A DNA stretch of 64,000 bases, from assembly GCA_036867785.1 (NCBI GenBank), contig CP145419.1, forward strand, positions 558,001 to 622,000. Reading direction: 5' to 3'. The DNA comes from Plasmodiophora brassicae (taxonomy: Eukaryota; Endomyxa: Phytomyxea; Phytomyxea; Plasmodiophorida). This document shows positions 46,889-56,925 of this stretch, piece by piece. Both the position numbers and the translations under genes were made by a program. Within the stretch, counting starts at the first letter, position 1. The number at the start of each line of letters is the position of its first letter. The notes beneath the pieces were generated by a model that was not told where the DNA came from, searched no databases, and worked only from the letters and a program-made list of their open reading frames with translations.

Positions 46889-48249
46889 TTACACATGTCG
46901 TGCCGCGTACGAATCCAGCAGGTTCTCAACGGCGTCTCGAGCCGTCTGGTCAAACATCATCGGCAGTGATCGCCGGACGAGGTTGATGATTTGGCCGTGG
47001 GACAGTTGGAACGCGCGCGCCGCACGAATGTACTCGAGGGTCGACGTCGATCGAAACACGGTCGGGTCGTCCGTGCAGATGCAAACGGGGGCATCGGCGT
47101 CCAGCAACAAATGTTTCAACGGATGGTCATGATACGGGCACAGGCACGGTGCTGGTTTCCCGTTCGGTTCCGTGAACACCTGAACGTGAAATCAGCCCGG
47201 TGCCCGAGGCATACGCGCTGCCATCGCTGACAAGTACATTACACAATGAGCAAATCGGATGGGAGCACGTCCCGCCAGAATGACAGCATCTGCATGCCTG
47301 TTCCGCTGGAAATGTCGCAACGTTCGACGTTAAACAGATTTCCACCGGAATGCGCCTCTCCCTGATACTGGCCATAGTCCTTGGATCGACGTGAAACGCG
47401 TGCCCAAGGCGATCGGGATTGATGGCCAGAATCCTGTGCAGTTCATCGACGTTCCAGTACTCGCCAAAGTGAACTGTTAATGGGTACTCCGCAGGACGCG
47501 TTTGAAGGACATCAAGCAGGCGTTGGAATCGGACGTCATCGTGCTTCGGCGAACAAGGATTGCCACTGAGGTCAACGCCAACTATAAGAGGGTGCTTGAA
47601 CGACTCAAGGAACTGAATGGCGAATCAGAAAACAGTTCAACCAGAGGCGTTCCCGAACCTTGATTGCGTCACGAGCATCGTCGATGCATTTGGACCTGTC
47701 GATACTAATCAAGAATCGGACCGCTATTCCAGACAGGTCGGGGCGCTGCATGCACTCGCTCATCGCTGCTACGACACACCTAACTAAAGATAAGAACGGC
47801 TGCTGCGTACCATGACACGAGAGGAAGGTACTGGATGTAGTCGGCTTTCGAGTGAGTGCCCAAGGCGCGAGGAGTAGAGCGAAGCTCTGCACAAAGATAA
47901 GCGTGCGGAACCTTACTCGCACGTAGCATCGGCGCATACCAAGGTACACGACGTTGTCGGCATGGAAATCTTCAATCGCCTCGATGACAACCCGCCGGAG
48001 TCGTGCCAGGTCGGACACGGTCGCATGAATCAACGGAAACACGGCAAAGGCACCGTCCAAGCCCTGCACGTCACTAACGCTCCTCCCGGCCCACTCCGCG
48101 AGCTACCTGGCCGTCAGTGACCTGCACGCGCCTACGAATAATAATCCGTCACCGACCGTCTCCCTTCGAACGCACCCGTGCAAATGCGCATGCAGCTCGA
48201 CTTTTGGTAACGCTTGACAGAACGTCACCAAGTCACGGCTGCCCGCCAT
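46889..48249 (-). CDS. ADAL: Adenosine/N6-methyl-AMP deaminase-like enzyme
   Basis: A multi-exon gene (about seven exons; the N-terminal three junctions checked, the middle only partly). The start MAGSRDLVTFCQALPKVE leads to the metal-binding ELHAHLHG motif. A 54-bp intron then joins to LAEWAGRSVSDVQGLDGAF, which matches the ADAL insert, then VFPLIH and YLELRSTPRALGTH, where the ELRSTPR motif is shared with human ADAL. Later: FLISIDRSK, a RIPVEICLTSNV segment, and the zinc-binding Asp pair in APVCICTDDPTVF. The end is LLDSYAARHV. ADAL-type enzymes remove methylamine from N6-methyl-AMP; ordinary adenosine deamination is the alternative. The His and Asp ligands I could see are conserved. Confidence 0.85.
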
Positions 48250-48419
48250 CTACCTACTGGAGACGTGGACGCGGTGGTGGTGGTGTTGGTGGCGGGTCGA
48301 TTTGCCGGGGCCACATGATTTTTTGCGTGCGGCCGCGACCATCCTTTTTTTGCTGGAAACAGAGCAGTGAGCCCAGTGACGCAGCTGCTGCCAGGAGAGA
48401 GTCCCGCAGTCGAGGCGCG

Positions 48420-49416
48420 ATGAGCGCCAGGTCGGCGTGTGCCTGCAATCATTCGGTTGCGCCCCGTTGTGCTGACAGTGCGGGTACGTAGGTCGTGCCA
48501 TCCGAAGGCAGCGCTGAATGTGTTCCGGGGCGGGAAGTTCTACAAGCAAGTGGCGATCGGCGCCAGCGACAGCATGACGTTCGGCAGGGACGAGTTCAAG
48601 TGCGATCACGTCCTGGTGCATCCGTCGGCGTCGGATATCCACGCAATGTTCACGCACGATGAGCACGGCCATCTGCAATTGATCGATCTGGGTAGGCGAA
48701 CGGGCTGGGTCGATTTGTCGAACGACGTGGGTTGATTGTGAATCAGGCTCCGAGCACGGGACATCGGTTGGCGACGAACGGCTGCCTGCGAATAGCCCTC
48801 GGACCCTTGCCGACGGTGACGTGATCAAGTTTGGCGAGTCGACCCGGAAATATGTCCTTTCGTTAGAAGGGAATTTGCCCGAGAAGCCAGGCCGACCGTC
48901 GGATCTAGCGTAAGAACTGTCGTCTGATTCACACCAAGCCCTGTAACCGAACGCATCGGACAGCAGGGAGTCGTCGTCGAACGGCAACGCGAAGAAGCGC
49001 AGACGAGAGCCTGATGAGAGTCCCCCGGAGCAGATTCGCGCCAGCCATATCCTTGTGAAGCATGTGGGCTCTAGAAACCCGTCGTCGTGGCGTGAGAAGG
49101 ATATCACGCGTTCCGAGGACGACGCGCTCCGTGCAATAACATCGTTTCGGAAGGCGATCGTCTCGGGTGACAGAACATTCGAGGACATAGCGAGATCGGA
49201 GAGTGACTGTTCCAGCCACTCCAGAAGCGGTTAGCATGGTCGCGTCCTGGTCGCGTTGCTCGATAGTCTGACACATTATCAGGTGATTTGGGTAAATTCG
49301 CGAAAGGGAAGATGCAAAAAGCCTTCGAAGAAGTCGCATTCTCGCTGAAGATCAGCGAGCTCAGCGGTCCCGTATTCACTAACTCTGGCATCCACCTGAT
49401 CAAGAGAACAGGATAA
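48420..49416 (+). CDS. FHA-domain parvulin-type peptidyl-prolyl isomerase
   Basis: Five exons with introns of 61, 55, 54 and 53 bp give 257 aa. The first coding exon is short (MSAR), joined to [19 protein letters not shown]. The FHA domain spans about residues 8-105: [20 protein letters not shown], then [12 protein letters not shown] and [20 protein letters not shown] basic nuclear-localisation stretch (AKKRRREP) precedes the isomerase domain: [38 protein letters not shown] and [19 protein letters not shown] ending HLIKRTG. FHA binds phosphothreonine and the Pin1-type domain isomerises phospho-Ser/Thr-Pro bonds. Pin1 itself uses a WW domain; the FHA pairing resembles trypanosomatid Par42. It probably works in the nucleus. 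Confidence 0.9.
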
Positions 49417-49721
49417 GTACATTGCCGTATTGGTTCACGCCAGTCCGTTCTCACTGTACCCATGGTGGAACGCTGTGAAACGGCCAGACAGAACGAGATG
49501 TCGTTCTTCAAAGGTCGTGCGTGTAGGTTTTACGCTGCTGGGAAGCGCGGCGTATTACCAATGCGAGCTCGTCCGCACTGGCAGTAGATATGCTGGGTGA
49601 ACGATGGCATTTTAACGGCCTTCCTGTTTGTCTGCCTAAATCTTATGTGTACCTACCAGCAACAACGAGGTGCTCTTCACCACGTAATAGAGTAGCGACG
49701 ATGATGATACTGTGCAGGCCT
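49417..49721. other. Intergenic gap before the CAP-protein array
   Basis: 305 bp between converging genes. No ORF or repeat of note. Confidence 0.5.
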
Positions 49722-51178
49722 TTATTTGAGGGTATCCCCCGTTGCTAGCGTGGGCAGTGCCAGTGTCCTGGGGTCGTACATGGAGTCGCCCGTTGTGAGA
49801 GTCGTCACCTTCAGGTAGTTGGGCGCAGGCCACTGCTCCCTATTGTTCACGTGGCGGTGGGCATGTGCCATCCGGGTCTGGCGCTTCGGCCGCAGCGCGA
49901 TGCATAGCAAGCACAGCATGAACAGGCTGCATCCTACAATGACGATAATCGTGAACCGGCTGGAATATGCACCTGCCGCGGTGGACGCTGCTGCCGATAC
50001 TGGCGCCAGCTTTGTCGTAGGGAAGCGAGGCTGCGATGCTAAACGGGCCCGAGAGCCCCCGGTTGTGGACACGGCTTGCGGTGGCTTGGATTGGGCGTTT
50101 GGTGCTCTCATGACAGATGCTCGTGCTCGTGGACCTGGTGCGCTCGCCGTCCTACGGGAGATGTGGCTAGGCGCGCGCGACCGTGCTCGGCTGCCCGAAA
50201 TGGTTCTTTCAGGCGTGCTTCTGGGTGCCGGGCGCTCACCGGCCCAAGAGGTGGACAAAACCAACGCGTCGTTGGGTGCCCCGTAATGGGTCGATCTGCC
50301 ATGACGAGGCACGGTCGCTAACGTTGAACGACCGGAGCTGGTGGTTGGTCGACGCGTCTGTCCTCTTCGGGTCTGCCTGGCAGGGTTCGGGACAGCAGCA
50401 GGCGTCGTGCACAGGCCATTGACGCATACGGGATACGAAGACGGGCACGTCCCTTGTGTGCACGACGAGTTTGTCGGCGAAGCAGTATACGGGCTAGCGT
50501 TCGAGGTGTAGTCGTCGAACCTGACGAATTTAACGGAAGGGCTTCAGTTTGCCGCTGTAAACGCCAGCGAATCGTCACGTTGACCGACATGCAGACGTAA
50601 ACGTCCTGTGAATACTGAGGCAAGCACGCCGCCGCCGCCTGCTCGCCGCACCCGACGCTGGTCGCGGCATCATTGACGATCACGTTCCAGTCGTTGTCGC
50701 ATGCACCTGGCCCGTGCAAGCACGAACAGGCCAGGGCGCCTGCGACGATCTTGCACTGCCACTGGAGCCTCTACGAGTGCCAGGCCCCGGTCAGCACATA
50801 CGTTCGGACCCGGGCCTGACCATTGGCGCGCCCGACCTGAACCAGGAAGTTGCCTTCAATGACGTCAAGGATACCCTGCGACCCATAGCTAGGGTACTCG
50901 GCGTCGCCGATGTAATTCGAGCATCCGGCACACGTCGGGTTGGACCGGAAACCGCCATTGCATTGCGTCGATGCATAACGTGCCGCTGAAGCAGCCAGGC
51001 TGGCGTTCCATTGCAGCTGGACCATCCTGCTGGCGGTCGGAACGACTCTGGAACGGACGCTGTTCAGCAGGCGCAGGATCTGCTCCTGCGTGACGCCGTC
51101 GATGAACGCCGTCGAGACGACCGGCAAGAGGACGAACGACAGGATCAGGTGCGCGTGGATAGCATTCGTCTTCTTCAT
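49722..51178 (-). CDS. Membrane-anchored CAP-like protein, array member A
   Basis: Three exons with introns of 66 and 68 bp give 440 aa. The signal peptide is MKKTNAIHAHLILSFVLLPV. The degenerate CAP domain follows, with FIDGVTQEQILRLLNSVRS, LQWNASLAASAARYASTQC and NVIVNDAATSVGCG. Then comes the Cys-rich module (SPYTASPTNSSCTQGTC, VCVNGLCTT), a long Ser/Arg/Pro-rich stalk and one transmembrane helix (IIVIVGCSLFMLCLLCIAL). The cytoplasmic tail is unlike the other members: it lacks the IRRLQ/DKFNQGA motif and ends TLATGDTLK. Unlike its siblings, keeping intron 2 does not create an immediate stop. I infer a surface protein; ligand unknown. Confidence 0.85.
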
Positions 51179-51314
51179 CCCATCGACAGCGGGCTCGACT
51201 GGAGATAGTACGGTTGGGTCGTTTGGAAATCCCGCACATTGGTAGAATCTAGGCGCACGAATGTATGCAGATGTAGGTGCCGAGGGATCCGGCTTTGCTG
51301 AGAACTGGTGCCCA

Positions 51315-52990
51315 TTAGATGCTGGCGCCATAGAGGGAGCCGCAATCCGACGTAGACGAGGTCATGGCGCCCTGATTGAACTTGTCCCTGGCGACGCCCC
51401 GTGCCTGGAGCCTGCGAATCGATTTCGGGATCGGTAGTGGCCCACGTCCACGCTCTGGTTCGGATGCCGACGTCGAGGGGGGCACCGCTGCGGGAACCAC
51501 TGGCACTGATTGTGTCCCAAACAGCGGGGAACCGGACGGAGGAGGCGCTGAGACTACGCCGGTCTGCCATTTGTCACTCGGGTACTGAAGGTCGACGGCA
51601 GGAGCCTGAAGCACATGCTGCTTCGATTTTCGTATGCATATCGCAATGCCCGCCATGCAAGTCAACGCGATCGTCCCCAGGACGACCACGGCCGTCACTG
51701 ATACGCTGGCCAGGATGGACAGTTGAGAGGCAGGTGCACCCCCCTGGGCAGCAGCTGAACCTTTGATGCTAGGCTTCAGCCTATTCAGCCACGACGTCGG
51801 CCTGATCAACGTCTGTGAACGTCGCTCAACCTGGCCCGTCATCCGCGGCCGTATGGAAGCTGACGGGAACCTTGACCGCGGCCGTATTGAAGCTGACGGG
51901 AACCTTGACCCTGGTCGTATCGAATCTGACGGGAACCTTGTCGCCACGACTGCATGAGTTGATCCCATCTTGCTCGGCGATGGCCTGTGCACGGACGGCG
52001 TTCGGGCGTACCCAGCTGCGGCAAGAGGCGTTCTGGGCGTTGTCGTTAGACGGGTCCTGGTTGAACGACGTTGGGTTTGCCTCTTCGACGTGGGTACCGC
52101 CTTGGAAACCCTGGAGGATGTCGTGCGGTCCACCCGGGTAAACGGTATGGCTTTCTGTTGTATCCTCGGGGCACTGTGCGTTGTCGTCTGGTCACGCTTC
52201 ACGGGTGGACTCCTCCTGGTGGTCGGCGGCATCTGCGACGTTGGCGGTGGCGACGACGTGCATAAACCGTTGACGCAGAACGGGTATGACGTTGGGCAGG
52301 TGCCCTGTGTACACGAAGCGTTCGTCGCTGACGGCGTGTAAGGGTGCGCATTCGACGTCCACCCGTTGAAGCTTTGCAGAACGTGCACGTGATGAGGTTC
52401 CATGGGCATACACTGCTAGACGCATTGCTTACATGCAAATGTAAATGTCAAACTGGCCGTTGCAAGCGCTTGCTGATTGTTCCCCGCAGCCCACCGCGGT
52501 AGCCCCATCGTTAACGATCGCGTTCCAGTCGCCGTAACAGGAACCTTTGCTGCACGTGCAGGTCAACGTCGCATCCGTCTTCGTACACGACCATGTCGCT
52601 CTCTGCACCTTTGTAGCTCAGCGCTGGGACGTCCGCCACCATCCACCTGGAACGTACCTCGGGGAGGAACACGCCAGTGATGGCGTCGAGGATCCCGTGC
52701 GTCCCGTACGACGGGTTCTCGGCGTCACCCATCCAGTTCATGCAGTCGGGGCAGCTGGGCCCACCGCCGCCCATGTGGCCCGAGCACTGTGTGGTGGCGT
52801 AACTGGCAGCGACCGACGCCAACTTCGCATCCCAGGTCAGCGCCACCATTTGCGCTGCCGTCGGCACGACGCTCGCCCGAACGCTGTTCAGCAGGTCGAG
52901 GACCTGCTGCGGCGTGACACCGTCGATCAGCGCCTCGTATCGGGCAACCAACAGCGTTGCTGTGCCCAGCAGTATCCATGGCGTCCACAT
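51315..52990 (-). CDS. Membrane-anchored CAP-like protein, array member B
   Basis: Three exons with introns of 55 and 61 bp give 519 aa. The signal peptide is MWTPWILLGTATLLVARYEA. The CAP part reads LIDGVTPQQVLDLLNSVRAS, LTWDAKLASVAASYATTQC and WNAIVNDGATAVGCG and ends FDIYIC. The Cys-rich module is FNGWTSNAHPYTPSATNASC with CVNGLCT. The stalk contains three copies of an 11-residue repeat (SRFPSASIRPR type). The transmembrane helix is VVVLGTIALTCMAGIAICI. The tail has KSIRRLQARGVARDKFNQGA and ends GSLYGASI. Intron 2 begins GTAAG in phase 2, so retaining it would stop translation right after the CAP domain. Confidence 0.88.
51846..51944 (-). repeat. Three 33-bp tandem repeats in the stalk of member B
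   Basis: Three head-to-tail units share a GACGGGAACCTTG core, each encoding 11 residues of an Arg/Ser/Pro-rich stalk. Units 1 and 2 differ by one or two bases, unit 3 by more. Confidence 0.9.
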
Positions 52991-53152
52991 ATTTTCACGG
53001 GCCGGCTAGACCTCGGTGTACCCTGTTCGATCCGGTATCTTGCGAACGATCGTCTACAGTCAGCAATGGTTCCGAGAGACAGTTGTTCGAGTCGCGGGTC
53101 GCCGCTGTTCGTTCACACGTTAGGTTAGGCCTAGGGTTTATGTGCCTGCAGA

Positions 53153-54771
53153 CTAGAACATCGTGTCGCCATCCGATACTGTCATGGTCATGGCGCCTTG
53201 GTTGAACTTATCCTTCGCGATGCCCCGTTTCTGCAGCCTGCGAATCGACTTGGGCACTGCCGCCGCCGAGGGATAGCCACTGGGTGACTCCGATTGGGAC
53301 GATGCCGGCTCCTCAGGTGCCGTTGGATTCAGTAACGCCGGGTGCATCGGCACAGGCGCCACAGGAGCGGCGAGTGACCCACCCGGCAGTGATGGAGGGA
53401 TGGACATAGGACTGCCCCGCCAATCACCGGTCAGGTAGTGGTGTTGCACAGCGGGAACGAACGTAGTTCCATGCTTGGCCTGCTTCCGCATGCAGATTGT
53501 CGTAATGGTGGCTGTGCAGCAGGCCAGCGCAACCGCCCCGATGATGTACAGGACGGTGTTAGAGATGCCGGCAACGATAGAGTAGTTTGAAGCAGAGGCG
53601 GCTCTCACCTCAGCACCTGCGCTTGGTGAATGTGCCTTTGACGACGCTCTCGAGCTGAGCACCTGCCCCGTTGTGGATATCGGCTGCGACACATGAGCGT
53701 TGCCCTGGCTGGTCACAAGAGGCCCTACAAGCACGGCCGACAATCACTACGATTGTCCATCAGTTCCGATTCCGGCTTACTCCTCAACGTTGTCGGCATG
53801 GTCGACTTTGGCGCACCCGGGCGGCTCGACGATGCCACGTGTACCGGGTTCAGTACGGAGCCGTCCGTACGTTTCCTGGACGTGGAACCGTTGACCCCCC
53901 TGGTCGTCTTCTTTGTCACAGGAGCATGTGCTGAGGTCTGCTGCGCTGCTATGCGTCGCGATGTCGTCTTCTGCGCAGCCGGAACACCTTTGGTGGTCTT
54001 ATGCGACACGCGACCACCCAGCGTGGTCGTCTTTGTCACCGGTTTCGTGCATAAACCGTTGACGCAGAGCGGATAAGCCAGCGGGCAGGTGCCTTGCGTA
54101 CACGACGAATTCGTCACGGATGGTGTGTACGGATGCGCATCCGACGTCCACCCATTGTATCTTCGTGAGCACCGTGAATCGTCGAGACGAAACGCAAGCA
54201 CTGAGTACTCCTTACGCGCAGACGTAGATGTTGTACTTCCAGCCGCAAGCCGCTGCCGATTTGTCCCCACATCCAACGGCCGTCGCCGCATCGTTGACGA
54301 CGGTGTTCCAGTCATCCCAGCACGGCATTTGAGGGCAGGTACACGTTAACGTGGAACCTGACTGTGTGCACGGCCACTGCGATTTCTGCATCGCACGGTT
54401 CACGTTCGTCTGCGGCTCGTACGGTGCGACGTACGTACCGCGGCGATAAAGTTGCCGGCGATGACGTCGAGGATCCCGTGCGACCCGTACGAGGGCAGCT
54501 CTGCGTCTGCTGTCCAGCTGACACAGTTGGGGCAGCTGGGTCCCTGGCCGCTGAACTGAGCCGAGCACTGTGTGGCCGCGTAACTGGCAGCGGCGGCCGC
54601 AAGCGTGTCGTCCCACTCCAGTTTGACCATGTGCGCCGCTGTCGGAACGACGTTGGCACGCGCGCTGTTCAATAGGTCGACGATCTGCTGCGGGGTGACA
54701 CCAGCGATCAGCGCCTCTAGTCGCACAGCCAGCAGCGTTGCTGTCGCCAGCACCGCCCATGCCGACCGCAT
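53153..54771 (-). CDS. Membrane-anchored CAP-like protein, array member C
   Basis: Four exons with introns of 53, 55 and 56 bp give 484 aa. The start is MRSAWAVLATATLLAVRLEA. CAP segments are LIAGVTPQQIVDLLNSARAN, LEWDDTLAAAAASYAATQC and WNTVVNDAATAVGCG, ending YNIYVCA. The Cys-rich module is YNGWTSDAHPYTPSVTNSSC and CVNGLCT, followed by a Lys/Thr-rich stalk with KKTT repeats. The transmembrane helix is VLYIIGAVALACCTATITTI. The tail has KSIRRLQKRGIAKDKFNQGA. The third intron, within the stalk, is an extra one not needed in members A, B, F and G. Retaining intron 2 gives a stop just after the CAP domain. Confidence 0.87.
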
Positions 54772-54968
54772 GCTCTCGAGGTCGCCGCCGCTCAGATTCT
54801 TCAACGCTGAGCGGCGATCCACTTGGATATCGTCCATCCACGACCGTACGTACCCCCTGACGTCCGCATTGGGACACAGCCAGTAATGCTGCGGCACCCA
54901 GCAACAACTCGGTCGTCGAATACATATATTGTATCGCGTTGATAAGCACGGGAACGATGAACTAGCCG

Positions 54969-56773
54969 TCACGGTTCAGTAACTGACGACTGCCACGTGT
55001 CCGTCTCGGATGTGGTAAGTGTCATGGCGCGTTGGTTGAACTTATCCCTGGCCATGCCGCGTGCCTGCATCCGGCGGATCGATTTCGGCACCATGGAGGA
55101 CCTGTGCGATTCGGCCACTGGGTGTCCGACGGCTGAGGGCTGACGTTGCGCCGGTAAGACGACCGCGGCAGGCGCCACGGGAGCAGTTATTGTCACAAAC
55201 GGCGGTGGCGGGGCAGCGGGCATCGGCTCGTTCCTCCACACAAGTTCCACCTGCTTGGTCGGCTTCAGGATGCATATCGCAATGGTTGCCAAGCAGACCA
55301 CAACGACAGCTCCAGTAATAAACAGGACCGTGTGCGAGATGCCTTCGAAGGCTGACGTTTGCTGGGCGGTGGCTCTCCCCTGATCCGCTGGCGCGCCTTT
55401 GAAGCTCGTCTTCGGCGCATTCAAGTCCAGAGTCAGCCGAGCCGTTGCCCTCGGCTGATGTAGAATACGGGTCTGCGTCTTCGTCCACGACGCTACCATC
55501 CCTGTCAGTAAACACCCAGGTTTCGAATGGGCCCGTTGACTCCAGCGTACCCTTGTGCACCGTCGTGACCATCCCTGGACGTCCTGAGGAGGATGGTTTC
55601 CTTGTCCCCGACGCTTTCTCATTCAGAGAATGCTGATTCGTTGTTCTCGAAACTGGAAGGGCCCGGGTCTGACTGATCTTCTTCCATGACCCTACCAGTG
55701 GCGTAGTCAGCGCCGTTCAGAGCCCACTCATGGCTTCTCCGATGTCCATGTCCCATTGGATACGTTGACTCCAACTTACTTGTTATAGACCGACGTTCAG
55801 TCGTGGCCATCGGTTTGTGTCTGGAGGTGGGGCGCCTCGTTGCGAACCCGATCAGCGGTTCTGTGGTCCTGGGACGGTTCGTCCGCCCCTTGGAAGTTGG
55901 CCGTAAGACGGTACGCGTAGTGGCACTCTGCGTCACACGATGGTGTTCGCTTGATGGTCGTTTGTGCTTTCGCGCGAACTTTCATGGACGTTACCTGAGT
56001 GGTCGGCTGCTTTGTGCACAGGCCGTTGGCACAGAACGGATACGCCGACGGACAGGTGCTCTGCGTGCACGATGAGTTCGTCGTTGATGGGGTGTATGGG
56101 TGCGCGTCCGTTGTGTGCCCGTTAAACCTACAACGCACAACAGGTCTTGGGTAACATAGATGAGGAGGTGATCATCCCAGTTGCCTACGCGCAGACGTAG
56201 ACGTTGTACGGTCCTTTGCAAGCGGTGGATGTTTGCTCTCCACATCCCACCTCTGTCGCCGCATCATTGACAAGCGTGGTCCAGTCGCCATAGCATGGGC
56301 GGCTGATGCAGGTGCACGTTAACGATCCAGCCGATTGCGTGCACGACCACTTCGCTTTCTGTACAGACGTTCAGGATACGGTACATGGGTTACCGCCGTT
56401 GGCAATCAGGACGATGGACAGTGCCACATACCTCGGCGACGAAATTCCTCGTGATAATATCGAGGATCCCATGGGTTCCAAACGACGGTGTCTCCGCATC
56501 CGCTATCCAATCGAGGCAATTGGTGCAGTTGGGCCCTGGATCGGTAAACACGCCCGAACACTGCGTAGCAGCGTATCTGGCAGCGGCGACCGCCAATGTC
56601 TCATTCCATTGCAGTTGCACCATTTTCGTCGCCGATGGCACGACGCTGGCGCGGGCGCTGTTCATCAGGTTAACGACCTGCTGCGCAGTGACGCCGGCGA
56701 TCAGCGCCTCCAGCCGGGCGGCCAGCAATGCTGCCGCTGTCAGAGCCATCCATGTCGCCCGCGTACCCACCAT
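54969..56773 (-). CDS. Membrane-anchored CAP-like protein, array member D (stalk splicing unresolved)
   Basis: The start is MVGTRATWMALTAAALLAAR. CAP segments are LIAGVTAQQVVNLMNSARAS and LQWNETLAVAAARYAATQC. The Cys-rich module reads FNGHTTDAHPYTPSTTNSSC and CANGLCTKQP. Introns of 73, 61 and 67 bp are clear. Downstream, the stalk appears to hold at least two further introns and an acidic insertion (TVHKGTLESTGPFETWVF, then TDRDGSVVDEDADPYS) not seen in siblings. The transmembrane helix is VLFITGAVVVVCLATIAICI and the tail is KSIRRMQARGMARDKFNQRA. Retaining intron 2 (donor GTAGG) gives a stop after the CAP domain. Either the stalk is intron-rich or this copy is starting to decay. Confidence 0.72.
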
Positions 56774-56925
56774 ATCGTCGCTTGACGAGATATTTATACT
56801 GCGACCCCCGGGTCGCCAGCTGATTCCAATTCGCCCCATTATGGTTAATGTGACGCATTCCTTATCCCATGATTCACCTCATCGTGCATCTCGATGGTGA
56901 AGTCCTTCGCGGGGTTCGAGGTTGT

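Noticed and set aside
48262-48420. A WW domain upstream of the FHA part (from a Pro/Trp-rich translation)
   Set aside because: The Trp-Pro pieces are on the opposite strand next to a GGT-type microsatellite, and no complete WW motif exists on the coding strand.
48250-49188. 312-codon minus-strand ORF over the FHA-isomerase gene
   Set aside because: The plus strand has two conserved domains with correct splice sites, so this is a shadow.
55797-56138. A one-base frameshift in the stalk of member D
   Set aside because: A 67-bp GT..AG intron right after CTKQPTTQ moves the reading into the second frame, so no mutation is needed at that point.
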